A DNA stretch of 64,000 nt from Trichosphaerium sp. ATCC 40318 (Eukaryota > Discosea > Flabellinia > Trichosidae): NCBI GenBank assembly GCA_038496445.1, contig JALMLS010000612.1:62001-126000 (forward strand), written 5' to 3'. Of the stretch, positions 42,644-55,200 are shown in pieces. The number at the start of each line of letters is the position of its first letter. Position 1 is the first letter of the stretch. The position numbers were made by a program, and so were the translations under genes. The notes under the pieces were generated by a model that worked only from the letters and a program-made list of their open reading frames with translations, was not told where the DNA came from and did no database searches.

Positions 42644-44147
42644 ATGGAAACAAAATCAATGCAGTTCACCAAAATAGAAGCCAAAGGAGACGCGTTTTGC
42701 CCTAGAAGCGGTTCAAGTGCTTGTTTGATTACTGGTAAACTGTACAGCTTCGGTGGCTATGAAGAGAAAGGTTAGAAGAGCATTTACGACACTTGTAACT
42801 TATTACAACTTAGGAAAGAGATATTTTAACGATCTCCACGTTATGGACCTTGGTACGTATTTCGATGGCGTAAGCAATGTGTTTTAGCATTTTTTAACAT
42901 CTGTTAAGCTACTTCGACATGGTCAAAAGTAAACGTTGCTGGCGTACTACCAGGACCTAGAAGCGGACATGGTTCATTCGTTTTAGGTACAAAGGAAACA
43001 TAAAAACAATGCTGACAAACGATAGGCGATAAAATGTATATTATTGGCGGTTCAAGCTTTTTTCTTGACAAGTCGTACTATAATGATATCTGGACATACA
43101 CCCCTAGTGCGTACACTTATCTGTAACACCATTAACTCCTTTTTGAAGGCACAAACACGTGGGATTTAGTCAAAATCGCAGGAGAATCACATGTCGGAAG
43201 ATCATACTTTTCAACTACTTGTGTATGGCCTTAAACTAAATTTTAATATTCTTAATTATGACCATAGGATGGCAAACGCTATGCTTATATGTATGGTGGA
43301 TCAAGTCTTGCTACTAGAGAGTTTTTCAATGACTTGTATCGAATTGATATTCAAGAAAACAAAATTGAAAAAATGAAACCTACAGGAAAAGTACCTGTAC
43401 CTCGTGATGGTGCTACAGCTACTATTTTGAATAATAAGTTGTATATTATTGGCGGTTATATGACTTCTGGTAACATCGAGGTATACTGTGAAACAGTATA
43501 TGTCCTTGACCTTGGTGAGTTAAGAACTAATCATAACCTTGGTTTTCTTATTTTTTTCTAAAGCTACAAATGTCTTTACAAAGGAAACATATGATGGTCC
43601 TTTCTTGGGTAAGGCGTGGCATTCTGCAATGCCCGTAGGAGATAGAAAAATTATCGTTTTTGGCGGTGCTGGTGCCGGTTATATTTGCAACGATACCTAC
43701 CTATTCGACACATGTAAGTTACTTATGGTTTTTCTTGGGTTGCAATTAATTGTTGTTTATAGCCTGCAACGAAATTTTAAATGTTACCAAGAGGGTCTTA
43801 GGTGATGCTCCTTTACCAAGATATATGCAAGCTAGTTGCTATGATACAACAAACAATATTGGATACATTGTTGCTGGTGCTGGTGTTCCTTACTCCAAAT
43901 ATCCATACTATAATGACGTACATTCTATTGTGCTTCAAGAGGTATGTAAATTTAGTACACTATGTGCTCCATCTCATCATTCTTTTTCTAGCCTCTTGAG
44001 CCACCTCTTGAATAGTAAGTAATAGTACATGACAGAAATAATATAACAAATAAACCTTCATAATTCTACTTTGTTTTTCTCTATGAGACCAAAAGAAACC
44101 CGAATGTTCCTGTCCCTCATGCATCACAAGCAGGCGAATATGACTAA
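42644..44147 (+). CDS. Kelch-repeat beta-propeller protein
   Basis: About nine exons from ATG 42644 (METKSMQFTKIEAKGD) give a propeller of Kelch units. Examples are PRSGSSACLITGKLYSFGGY, PGPRSGHGSFVLGDKMYIIG, RYAYMYGGSS, PRDGATATILNNKLYIIGGY, AWHSAMPVGDRKIIVFGGAG and GYIVAGAG. Each repeat has the GG plus Y/W spacing of the family. Such propellers are protein-protein interaction modules; the partner is unknown. No BTB, BACK or F-box domain is present. The last intron (donor GTAAGT after PPLEY, acceptor AAAAG) hides an apparent TAG and adds a short tail ending QAGEYD at TAA 44145-44147. Confidence 0.85.
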
Positions 44148-44402
44148 TTTTTCTGCTTCACAGTTGCGTTTACTTCAACATATGGATGTAGTTTTCTTCA
44201 GATTCAAGTCACTATTGCTTACTGCAACAATCAGTGAATACTACGAAACTAACTGTCATTGGTTCTACAATGAAGCTTCAAGTCTGGTTTTGGTATATTT
44301 AAGGCTCTGTTAATAACGTTGCAAGTAAGTTTAGTTACCTCTCAAGTCATAGTTGGTCTAGGGCTACAAATAAACTCACACGCTTCGTTCAATAGCGTTC
44401 GC

Positions 44403-44766
44403 ATGTCACAAAGAGCCGCTCAAAGAGCTGCTGCTAGAGCTGCCTCAAAAGCAGCACAAAGACTGGCGCAAAAACAACCTGCTGTTCCTCGTAACGATAT
44501 ATTGACTCTATACAGACAATTACTGAAAGCGAGGTCGCAATTAACGTATACTGACAAAGTACGCTATTTCCACATTTAAACCCAAAAATGTAAACTTTAC
44601 GCGTAGTCTTACTACTGCTACCGGATGAGACTCGAATTTGAAAAGAAGAGGCCAAAAATTAATAATACAATGTATTACAAGGTACAGTGTGTACCACATA
44701 CCGTAATTCACCAAATTATAGCGCGGAAAGTGGTTTTTAGAAAACGGTCTTGGAGGACTCTTGTAG
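44403..44766 (+). CDS. LYR-motif (Complex1_LYR) mitochondrial accessory protein
   Basis: Three short exons encode ~88 residues. The N-terminus is Ala/Arg/Gln-rich (QRAAARAASKAAQRLAQK) and could act as a mitochondrial presequence. The family signature is NDILTLYRQLLKARSQLTYT, spliced to DKSYYCYRMRLEFEKKR and then YKRGKWFLENGLGGLL. LYR proteins bind acyl carrier protein and help mature Fe-S clusters or respiratory complexes. I cannot tell which LYRM this is. Introns of 48 and ~40 nt start GTACGC and GTACAG. Stop TAG at 44764-44766. Confidence 0.8.
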
Positions 44767-45841
44767 CTTCGAAAAACACCAAAAAAAATACACCCAAGCG
44801 ACCACCGCGCGTAGAACATATCAATGCGCTGCATCTGGTACTCATAAAATACAAAAAAAAATAAAAGATTTCAAAAGTTGTAAAACAACATTGCTTGAAT
44901 TAACACATTCATTATTTGCGGTACTGTGCTATACTCTTTCAGTTGTACACATACTAAGGCACGTTTTTATAAATAATATTACCGTGTCCTAACACATAGT
45001 TGTGCACAAATTTTGTTTTTGTTTTTGCAATGACATTCAACTGTCTTATTACACATTGGTAAAAACTCCAGAGTAAAAACAGGCTCAGCAGAAAACCTAG
45101 TACATTGAACAGAAGTAAACATAGTCTTTGACTACATCTTATTTACCCAGTTCGTACGCAAAATGCTGACTTTTTGTCGAACCTTGAGACAGGCTTCAAC
45201 GCCCGGAACATCTTGTACTCTAATCGCCCGAACCATTGAAGGAAACTACGCATTGTTTAGGATACCGCTGACAGCGTCAGTGTTAATAGAATATTCGTCA
45301 TAAAAAATTTGTGATAAGAAAAGACAAGTCAAAAAACTACAAAGCGAAATTTTTTAGTTTCGCTGTCAAACATTTTTCCCAAATTGTATTCTCAGCCGCA
45401 AATAATGGTTTCTTTAGTGGGAAATCTAGGAAGAAAAAATCTCCAAGGGAAGTTCTTGAGTGCTTTTTTACGTTACGCCTTCCTAGGAAGCGTTTTTGTG
45501 CAGTTTCCTTTTTTATATCTCCCTATGCTGATAAAACAGTTCGTACTAGCGTACATTATTGTTTTTTGGCGATGACGCTATGTAGCGATTGAATTCTAGT
45601 GAGTACTAGGCTGGACCGTTTTTGACATTTGGATCGTTTAAATATAGCCGAGACCACCTAGTACGTCAGCACACTCATGTTATTTCCCTCGGAACACGTT
45701 TCAACGCTGAATAATCGTTGCGAGCGCAATTCTGTTTTACAACCCACTTAATTTACATCAAAACCGAACAAAAACCACAACAGACGCTTTCCGCGGAAGT
45801 TTTTTCGCCTTTAGATACTTAACGTCAATCAGATATACAAA
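44767..45841. other. gene-poor stretch
   Basis: This stretch of about 1.1 kb lies between two plus-strand genes. Several frames of 60-97 codons exist on both strands, but none shows a domain or a compatible splice chain. The promoter of the EgtB-like gene is expected near 45,700-45,840, where the base composition is less AT-rich. Confidence 0.35.
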
Positions 45842-47869
45842 ATGGCTACCTGGGACGTAAACGACCAACCGGACTACTCTCAGCACCTATCGCAGGAGCA
45901 ACTCATCGCTGAATTTAAACGAGTATGGGATTACGCTGATACAATTTACAACGAGCTTCTCACGAAAGAGGGAGCATACGCACAGCCAATACAACTGCGT
46001 AATCAGTACATTTTCTACAAAGGACACATGCCAGGTTTCTCAAACATACAACTACAAACGAAGTTCATGAATAACAAGTCCTTTAACCAAGAAGTACGCT
46101 ATTTAGATTTGTTTCAAATTCACAAGCGATTTCTCACTCTACAAAAAGTTTGACACACTATTCGAACGTGGTCGTGACCCAGACGTGAATTGTCCTACCA
46201 AGTGTCACTCACATTCGGAGGTAAGACCAAATCAGAGCCTCCGCAAGTTCTGAATTTGAAACTAATTATTCCGCAAGATACCCGATATATGGCCAGCAAT
46301 GGATAAAATTGATGAATACATTGTAGAGTGCCGTAAACGGCTATTGAAAGTCTTGACCAGCAACGACTATGCAAAATATCGTACGTTCTATAAATTTTTT
46401 TCAGTCAATTTGTCTAGTCTTTTGACATTTCCAATCCGAGCTTTTACTTACAAACTTATAGACAGCGCATTTATGCTATGCATTGAGCATGATTTGATGC
46501 ACCAAGAAACACTTCTTTACATGTACCAGCAACTTGATGGAAAATACAAGAAGAAGCCTACAAGCATTCCAAAGCTAATCACAGATACTGTGCCTTTGGA
46601 TGACAAACGCGTAGTCAAAATCCCAGGGGCAAAATTGAGACTTGGGGCTGATCGTGACTCAATGCCTTGGGGATGGGATAACGAGGCATGCTTGAGGAGC
46701 TTTTTTCTTACCTCAAAATCTTCTAACATTTCGCTTAGTATGGCAAACTAGAGGTGACAGTGGACACAGTATACATGGAGAGTCAAAATATTACTGTCGC
46801 TGAGTTTTGGAAATTTGTAACATCAGGAGCTTATGCTGATAAAACAAATTGGGCAGAACCTGATTTTGCTTGGAAAGAAAAGACAGAAATAAAGGTACCA
46901 ACGGCGAAAAATTAAAAAAATCTCAAACTCACGCACACAGTTCCCAAAGTCATGGGTCTTGAAAGACGGCAAATACTACGTCAATACTCTATTCGGAGAA
47001 CTTGTAGAGGCAGAGACTTGTAGATGGCCAGTTTTCTGTAGTCTCGCAGAGGCAACTGCGTACTGTACTTGGAAAGGCGGGCGTATCATGTCTGAGGCTG
47101 AATACAATCGCGCAGCGTACACTGCCCCAGATGAGGCTAAACCACGCCTTCATCCGTGGGGTAACGAAAAACCAACGTCAGAGCACTGTAATATTGGTCT
47201 AACGAACTGGGCACCAACACCCGTTGGTACTCATCCTAAAGGCATGTCATTTACCAGTTTTTTATTGTTTCTTCTGATGGCCATACAGGAGCATCCGCAT
47301 GGGGCATTCACGACCTTGTTGGTGATGCATTTGAATGGACTTCAACTGCTTTTAATGGGTTCCCTGGCTTTGTCAAACAGGAGGTATGCTTTTATTCTTT
47401 TTTGCTTTTTTTTGTAAGTTCTAATGTGTTTGTTAGACGTATCACGGTTACAGTGCAGATTTCTTCAGCGGAAAGCACTTTGTTATAAAAGGTAAATAGT
47501 GTTTGAAGTACTACAAATTATCAGCTATTTCTTCATGCCTGTTCGCTCCACGTGGAGAAGACATCTTATTATAAATGCCCAATGAAATTACTTGGCTGTG
47601 TGCCGTATACATTGCGTAATTGATAGACGTCTATCGCTTGGAGCGAGCAAGTCAAGAAGTGGTGTTGTGATGTTTCTTAAATTGGAGACATCATGTCATG
47701 TGACGTTTTTTCTTTTTGAACTTCTTGTCTTACTCGTTGCACAGGTGGATCGTACGCGACAGATGCAGCCCTTGTACGGTCAACTTTTAGGAATTGGTAC
47801 CAAAAGTATTATCCATACATGTTTGCCAAGTTTAGAGTCGTGTATGATAAACAACAAGGAACAAAATAA
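45842..47869 (+). CDS. EgtB/Egt1-type iron(II) sulfoxide synthase-like protein
   Basis: The predicted non-haem iron enzyme is of the ergothioneine (or ovothiol) pathway type that forms the C-S bond on a histidine betaine. From ATG 45842 a DinB-like helical domain shows FYKGHMPGF, FERGRDPDVNCPTKCHSHSE and EHDLMHQETLLYM, carrying the His cluster that binds iron. A formylglycine-generating-like domain follows: GAKLRLGADRDSMPWGWDNE, VTVDTVYMESQNITVAEF, GGRIMSEAEYNRAAY, HPWGNEKPTSEHCNIG, SAWGIHDLVGDAFEWTSTAF, FVIKGGSYATDAALVRSTF, NWYQKYYPYMFAKFRVV. There is no methyltransferase (EgtD) domain in or near the gene, unlike fungal Egt1. One junction near 46,105-46,135 does not close cleanly. Stop TAA at 47867-47869. 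Confidence 0.8.
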
Positions 47870-48359
47870 AAACACATACGCGTTTAAACCTGACGCTACC
47901 CTTAATTTGGTTTCGAACTCCATAGCTGAACAACCATAGTTCTATATACACGCCATACGTTAATAAGGAAGCGAGAAGTTGACCAATAGCCGTTTTTTTA
48001 TCTCGCAATCAGAAATCTGGGGTAAATTCCAAAAAAACGAGTTTGACCAAATTATCTCAAGTTTCCTTTGTATTCTTTCGCGGATTCTAAAGCAACAACG
48101 TTATCGTTTCTCGCTACACTACATTTAAGTGTAAGTATACCAAGGTATGGTTAAATTACGTTCTTTTGCTATGGGTTACTGTTGTGGCGCTATGCGGTAC
48201 GTTTGTAGCAGTCCAGCAACTTATGCGCTGATGTGCCCAAAGTGACCCAAAAACTAGTAATTTACTGCAAAGTCGCATATTCACGACCAGCTTAGCTGGG
48301 AGCGATAATTGTGTCTACTTTTACCTCAACACGCCGACCGCTAAGTAAATTAGTAGCAA
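47870..48359. promoter_or_regulatory. intergenic region upstream of the Rab-like gene
   Basis: No coding exon or repeat is seen. It should contain the 3' end signals of the EgtB-like gene and the promoter of the Rab-like gene. Confidence 0.35.
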
Positions 48360-49342
48360 ATGGGTGGTTTATTCGGAAAGAAAAAGAAGAAGAACAAGAG
48401 CAACGACAGTAGTTTAAACGTAAATGGATCTGACGCAAACAAACAATCAACTCTGATCAAAGTGTTAACTATAGGCGATTCAGGTACTAATAAAGCGCTA
48501 GCAACCATAAATTCTCCATTTGTGATTGTTAATGGAATAACTCAATAGGTGTTGGAAAAAGTTCGTTGTTGTTGCGCTACAGCGAAGATATATTTCAGGA
48601 AGGTTATGTATCAATTGGAACAGATTTTGTAAGCGTCTTTTAAAAAGTTGTCAATTAAAAAGAACCACAACTCTAAAACGGGCTTTAGAAAGTAAAAGAT
48701 ATTACGTTCAACAACAACGGAGACGATACGAACCTTAAAGTTCAGATATGGGACACTGCAGGGCAAGAAAGGTGAGTTTTTCTGATAATTATTTTCAAAA
48801 CGATTTTTTGGTGCAAGAAGTTTATCATGACGCAATTTTTTAGGTTCCGTACAATTACTTCAAGTTACTATAGAGGAGCTGAGATTATTCTTGCAAGTTT
48901 TGATATAACCAAGCAAGACACCTTTCAAAATCTTCAAAAATGGTTACAAGAGGTCAGCCGTTATGCTGATAGCAATGTTACTATTGTAATTGTAGGCTGT
49001 AAAAACGTACGGTCTTATTTTTTTTTTCTTCTTTTCAATTAAAAATGACGTTTACGTGCTTGGTAATTTTATTAAAACGGTGCTCCTAGGATCTTGGAAG
49101 CGAAAGAGAGGTTACAGAAGATGTTGCGCAAGTGAGTAGTGACAGTCTTGCAAATTATTTTCGTTTGTTTTTAATTAATGATTGTTTAGAAATTGGCTAT
49201 TGACAATGGCATGAAATACGTTGAGTGCTCCAGTAAAACAGGAGATAATATAAACCTCACAATCAACACAGCGCTCGTAGAGCACTTTGCAAATAAGAAT
49301 AGACTCGAGATGGGCGGCGCTGGGCGAATGGACGAGTTTTAA
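48360..49342 (+). CDS. Rab-like small GTPase with N-terminal Gly/poly-Lys, no C-terminal Cys
   Basis: Six exons give ~200 residues. The G-domain motifs are IGDSGVGKSS (split by an intron), SIGTDFKVKDI (effector loop), [29 protein letters not shown] and ECSSKTGDN. They match Rab GTPases, membrane-identity switches of vesicle traffic. Unusual points: N/TKxD reads CKND, and the protein ends GGAGRMDEF without the prenylated cysteines of normal Rabs. It begins MGGLFGKKKKKNK, with Gly2 next to a lysine cluster, which fits N-myristoylation plus electrostatic membrane binding. The donor GTACTA after GDSG and the acceptor CAATAG restore the P-loop exactly. Stop TAA at 49340-49342. Confidence 0.88.
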
Positions 49343-49571
49343 AAAAGCAAAACGAAAAAACACTTTAAACACAGTGTTTATTTATTTAGCGTACATAATG
49401 AAGCTAGATTGTAAGATAAAGTGACAGATAACATTGCCACGAGCTAAGGCGTGTTTTTTTGATCGTGTGAATGACATTTGAAAAAAACAACGCAGCGAAC
49501 TTTTGTTGACCTTCTTTTTTCTCCGTTCCCAAGAACTTTTCCGTTGATTACTGAACGTACAAATACTAAAA

Positions 49572-52082
49572 ATGGGACAGCAAGTACCAAAGATTGCACT
49601 AGAGAAATGTATAATAACGAACAGTGTGCAAAACACAATGTTAACCGACTAATAGTTAGTGAGCATGAAATAGAACAGTTGGAGCTAAACTACAGGAAGC
49701 TTATTGCAAGGAAAAAGACTGGGTCAAGGTTTCACATTCGAGATAACCTCAAGAGCACCTTCACGGATAGGGGACTTGATAGAAAGGAGTTTAAACAACA
49801 TTTCTTTAAAAGTACACTATTTGTAACCAACTCCTTCTGACATGCGTACAAGAATACCCGGAGCTAGCTGATGCACTGTATGCCGCGTTTGATACTGAAA
49901 AAACAGGTTCAATAGACTTTCAGTGCGTTTATCGTACTTCTGCTGCATTTTAAGTATGTTAGGCACTTCGCAGCTGGTATGGCATTATGCTCAAAGGGTT
50001 ATAATCACGAAAAATACAACCGTAAGCTAAAACCTGCTAATTCTTTATTTTTGTTTTTTTCAACAAACAAAACACAACTTGACGCCTGATCTCTACCCGA
50101 TTGTTAATTTTCCTAGTCCTTTTTAATATGTTTGACAAGGATTGTAGTGGATCTATTGACGTTAAAGAACTAGAGTACGGGAATTATGTTTGTTGAACAA
50201 ACACGTGCTGACTTGCTATAGGGCGTTGTTTAGCAGTACTTTGTTTGCCACTGATAAAATCGTAAAAGCCGCTGTTGAGACATTTGAACAACGTGCGTTC
50301 ATATGTTATTCCCTTATGTTTTTAAAGTGTATTTTGCTTATAATTTTTAGAGAATGAGAACACATACTTGGAAGCACTTTATGACTATACAGCTTCTTCT
50401 GCAAACGAAATGTCATTTAAGAAAAATGATATTTTAGTACTTCATAAAAAATTTGATAATGTTTGGTGGTGGGCACAGAGTGGTTCAACAAAAGGATATG
50501 TGCCATCAAACTATGTTAAAATAGTCGAAGATAATGCATCAATCAAGGATAGGATACCAAAACGTGCTGGTGAGTACCTTAGCGACCAAAAGGGTTTTTT
50601 TGGGCAAATCGTTGCTGTTTATTGACTTCTTTGTTTTTTTTTCTAGGTGCTTCAAACCTTGACTTGAAAACTACTGCAAAAAAGCTAGCCCAAAAAGTAA
50701 TGAAAGAAGCTGACGGAAATAATTCACAACAAATCTCTAGAGAAGAATGTACGCACAATATGTTTGACTTGTTAAATACTAGTCTAGTAACGCTTTGTGC
50801 CTACAGGGAAAACTTGGGCTGCAACGTCTTATGAAGTGTCTATCATGTTAAAGGAATTTGATCACTTTGAGCTTCCAATTCCTGGCTGTGCGTAAAAGAA
50901 AGCAAACTATTACTTTTTTGGTTTATTTTTTTGGGTTTGGTCTGATTTCTTGTTTTTTTTCTCTAGCGTTTGCCATATCATCACCTACACAGTTCGCACA
51001 TAGAACACATTTGAGTGGTTCAGGTAACTTTGGTGTTGATGAATTACCTGCAGAATGGAAGGACCTTTTAAAACAAGCTGGTATTTCAAAGAAAGAAGCT
51101 CAGGTACTTTGTTTGTTCAGCTTAAGATCTCAGTTTAGTGACGATGTGATTAGGATCCAGAAGTTCAAAAGATGGTTCTTGGTATTGTAGCAGAGCATGT
51201 ACCAAATGCAAAAGAGAACTCTCAGGTTCGTTCAAAGCAGAGGAGCATCATAAGATTCTAACTTTTTTTTTGAAGGCTAAAAAAAGACCTACAGCAGAAC
51301 ATGGTACTTCTACGCCACCTACGGTACCTCCTAAGCGTCATAAGCCATTACCAAAACCGTAAGTAATATTTAAGACCAATTAATCGTTATACTAACAACT
51401 TGTTATAGTGGTAAACCTCATAAACCAGTTAAACCAAACAGGGTACATTATCAAAAACAATTTGCCGTGTTTGATAGTTTTTTAGAAACCACGACCTCCA
51501 CCAAAGAGGCCTGAATCAAAGCCTAAATACAAGCCAGAACCAAATTTAACTACCACTGGACCACCGCCACCACCGCCTGTTCCACAACCTGTTGCAAAGG
51601 TTGAGCCTGTTGCGACTACATCTCCTACACCTGCTGCACCTAAGCGTCCTGCGGTTGGAGGATTTCTTGCTGAAATACAAACTGGAAAGAAGCTACATCA
51701 TACTGAAGTTAATGAAGATAAGCCAGAACCAACAGATTCTAACCCATTACTTGCTGGTATTAAGAATTTCTCAAAGAAGAAACTCGTACACGTGCGTAAC
51801 AAAAGATTTTTGTTTACTGTTAGTGTATTTTTTTGATTAACTCGTTTGGATTAGGTTGATCCAGAAGATGCTGACCTTAAGCAGCTTGACGATCAACAAT
51901 TGAATGGCTTAGCAGGTCTTCTAAGTAAAGCAATTGCATCGAGACGAGAGTTTATGACAGAGAGCACAAGTAAGTTCGATTGCCATAAAAAACTTGATAT
52001 TGGTTTACTATTGTTCACCTCTTAATATTTTTGTACAGATAATGCTGATGAAGACGAAGATGACGAAGAGTGGTCTGATTGA
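49572..52082 (+). CDS. EF-hand/SH3/CRIB/WH2-central-acidic protein (WASP-family-like)
   Basis: This ~550-residue protein should activate the Arp2/3 complex. The start MGQQ could be myristoylated. EF-hand-like segments follow: EIEQLELNYRKL, FDTEKTGSIDF, FAAGMALCSKG, and a canonical loop FDKDCSGSIDVKELE. An SH3 domain (LEALYDYTASSANEMSF, NVWWWAQ, GYVPSNYVKIV) comes next. Then a fourth EF-hand (KVMKEADGNNSQQISREEW), a CRIB motif (ISSPTQFAHRTHLSG) with LPAEWKDLLKQAGISKKE, a proline-rich stretch, WH2 motifs (FLAEIQTGKKLHH and LLAGIKNFSKKKLVHV), a central helix (LAGLLSKAIASRREF), and an acidic end DEDEDDEEWSD. From EF3 to the stop each intron leaves the frame intact, including a 28-nt intron at ~49,933-49,960, so this reads as one gene. 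Only the first junction is uncertain. Stop TGA at 52080-52082. Confidence 0.85.
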
Positions 52083-52228
52083 TGTATTACAATATTGTCC
52101 TATAAATAAGAACCCAACAACTGCTCATGTTACCGTCTTTTTTGGATTTATCTCATAAACAAAGTTGTTTTCAACTGTTTGAGGGGTTGACTATTTTATT
52201 TCTTTAATATTACACTAGTATTACAATT

Positions 52229-55200
52229 TTACTTAGTTTCTAGAAGGCTAGTTTGTGCTTGTGTATTATACTTATCAAGTATTTTTATAATACGTTCAAA
52301 AGAAGGCCTTTCATCAGGATCGAAAGACCAACATTCAAGCAACAGACTTGCAAGCCATGAAGGTGTACGTGGTGGGAGTATAGGGTGATAGCCTTCATCA
52401 CGAATCTTTGTTAAAGTAGTCAAAATATCTTGGTGTGAGGCATGTGGTTCCTTTCCTGCCTGTTTGAGAAACACGTGATTAGAAATACAGTGGCTTGAAG
52501 AAAAGTTTAAAGTTTTACCAGTAATTCGTATGCTACACATCCAAACATCCATGTATCTGAAGCTATGGAGTATGTTCGCTTTAAAGACTCTGGTGCCATC
52601 CACCTAGAATATTGAAATTAGTATGGACGACAATAACAGAAAGTACGGTTTGACTGAAAGTTCGTTTGAAAAAGCGTACCTGACAGGTCCTACAGTTGTT
52701 TTAGTCTTGCCTTCACCTGATCTAACAGTTCTAGAAAACCCAAAATCTGATACCTTAGGTATCAGTGTATTATTAGATTCTTGTAAAAGAATATTTCTAC
52801 ACGCCAAGTCCCTGTAACAACAATGTCAAAAGGTTGTTTTCATGCCAATATTTTGCTATCTACCTGTGAATAATTTTCTCCTTGTGTATGTGTAGTACGC
52901 CACGTGCTATACCTAATAACATGGAATGACACGTCTCAATACTAATTAGAGGCCTTGAAAAAGCTATAGCATCTAGAGACCCTCCAGAAAGGAACCTGCA
53001 TTGTATGAATCAATAAACGGTTAAACCAAAACTAGGAACAAAAGAAGAAACTTACTCCATAACAATAGCTGTTGTAGTTTCATCTAGTATTATGCCATAC
53101 ATTTGAACTACGTTTGGATGTGGTCTTTGATTCATAACACTAATTTCGGATACAAAGTCAGCAAGTACTTCTTGCTGTACTTGTAATCCTGTTTTCACAG
53201 CAACATGAATGGCTCTCCACTTCCTTTTGATAAAACAACTTATTGATACAATTCTTGTGCTAATTAACGTGTCTTACCCTTTATGTACGACCCCGTAGTT
53301 ACCTCTACCTAACTCTGTACCTATTAAGACTTCGCTAGAGTCAATCTTCCATCTCTTAAGAGCATCGTTTCCGTTATCTTTCTCATACTTATCACAAACA
53401 CTACGAATAGCTTCTTCTTTTGTTTCAAGCGATGTGTTGTCGTATACAGTCGCCTCTAGAAGCATAAAGTTAAAACACACCAGATCGCTAGTAAATTCTG
53501 AAGAAAAGAATCGTATATCGCTGTAGTAGCAACTAGGGACGATTTAGGATTTTTTTAATCTTACCAATACTATATCTCTTTTTGGTTTTAATAACAATAA
53601 CGACTGTAATGATGGCGATGATTATAATCACTGGTATAGCCACACCAAAAAATATAGGTAATATATTTCGCACATCCTCTTGTATTTGATTATTTTGAGG
53701 CCGTTCTGTGGGTGGTACAGGCGGAAGAATATCAACTAGTTAAGAAAAAAATGAGAATTTGGATGTAAATGAAAAAAAAAAAGATACATACGTTGCCAAT
53801 GTTGGACGTATGGTAATGCGTCTGAAGATAGAAATTGATTCGTAAAAGTAACCCAAAGTGAATTTACGCTTTCTATTATTATATCTCCAGGCACTATCAT
53901 TGCAGGCGTTAGGTAACAGATACTTCTTTGCTTTTTTTGTTTTGGTTGCTGGAGAAAATTACGTACTTCCAACAGCGAATATGCCTCCATCAGTGATGCC
54001 TTCAGATACGTATAATAATTCTACTTCATCTCGGCCTTTAATAACCAAGTAGAAAGGCTCATATCCACGTGGTGTAAGACCTCCAAAAGCGTACCCGAGA
54101 ACGCACATGTCTCCTTCAGGGTGTATTGAATAAGGGCCGAAACCGTGGATGTATAGATTTCCTATATCTACATCTACGAGTTCTATATTATAATACTCTT
54201 GTATGTTATCAACGGTGTAGTTAAACATGTGTATTGTAGCTAATACAAACAATTAAACAAATAACAAAGCTGGGTTCTGAAAAGAAAAAAGTGTGAGGAA
54301 AATCATTATCACTACCTTTAATAGATGTAAGTAAGACTTCGGCTATTATTTGGGGTGATTGAATGATCGGGTTAGTCAAACCTATATAAAATCGTAAATA
54401 TTGATCACGTGATGTTTTTACGTACTAACTACGAGCTGTTCTTTGTTCTCGATTTGTGTAAAAAAGAAATGAGATAAAAATTTAAGGTCAAGCCTATCTC
54501 CTTTTGTGTTGTTTATAGGGTTTATAATGGGCCCAATATCATTAAAATTCGTATCTAATGTCTTGATAAATAATTGATCTCCTTCAAGCCAACCCATTAC
54601 AAGACTTTGTCCATTCAATACAATCTTTGGACTTGTTATTGAGGCGTTTCTTAGAATAATCCTTTCATTCGTAATAACATCTCTCTCGATTCTTCGGAGA
54701 TGTAATACTGTATCATTTACATACTTCACATCAACTATAATACATGTAGTATTATCTTCGAACACTTCAAAATCCATTAACTGACGAAACAGAAAATCAG
54801 AGTTCTTCCTTTAAAAACAGAATTAATAACATCATTTAATTTAAAGTGATACATCGCTGCAATAGAAAACCGTACCACGAGCTTGATGAGTACAAGAACG
54901 TATTGTTGTATGAATTAGAGAATTTTTCTCTAAGCAGTTGATGAAAAAGTAAAAAATGTGTCAGTAACACAGCAGTCAGCTACTCGCCTGAAACTGCCGT
55001 ATGTGATACTTTAAGGTTTGTATTTCAACAGGAAGATCGAAACAGATATGCACAATAAGTACATTAAACGCAATTATCATAGAAAATATGTGCCGTGATC
55101 TTTTCAGCAAAAAAGGAACTTTAAATTCCTTTTTTAAGAGCATCAACACCTTTTTCCGTCGAATGAATAGGCCAAATCTGCTTAAACAGTGATGTACTAC

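Noticed and set aside
44071-44313. 80-codon plus-strand ORF after the Kelch gene
   Set aside because: The true last Kelch exon lies here in another frame (NPNVPVPHASQAGEYD), so this frame is a shadow.
45311-45592. 93-codon plus-strand ORF in the gap before the EgtB-like gene
   Set aside because: Low-complexity Lys/Phe composition expected from AT-rich DNA; no domain, no splice partners.
49478-50210. Separate calcineurin-B-like gene ending before the SH3
   Set aside because: Frame and splice phases run without a stop from the third EF-hand into the SH3, and the fourth EF-hand lies after the SH3. A single gene explains both halves.
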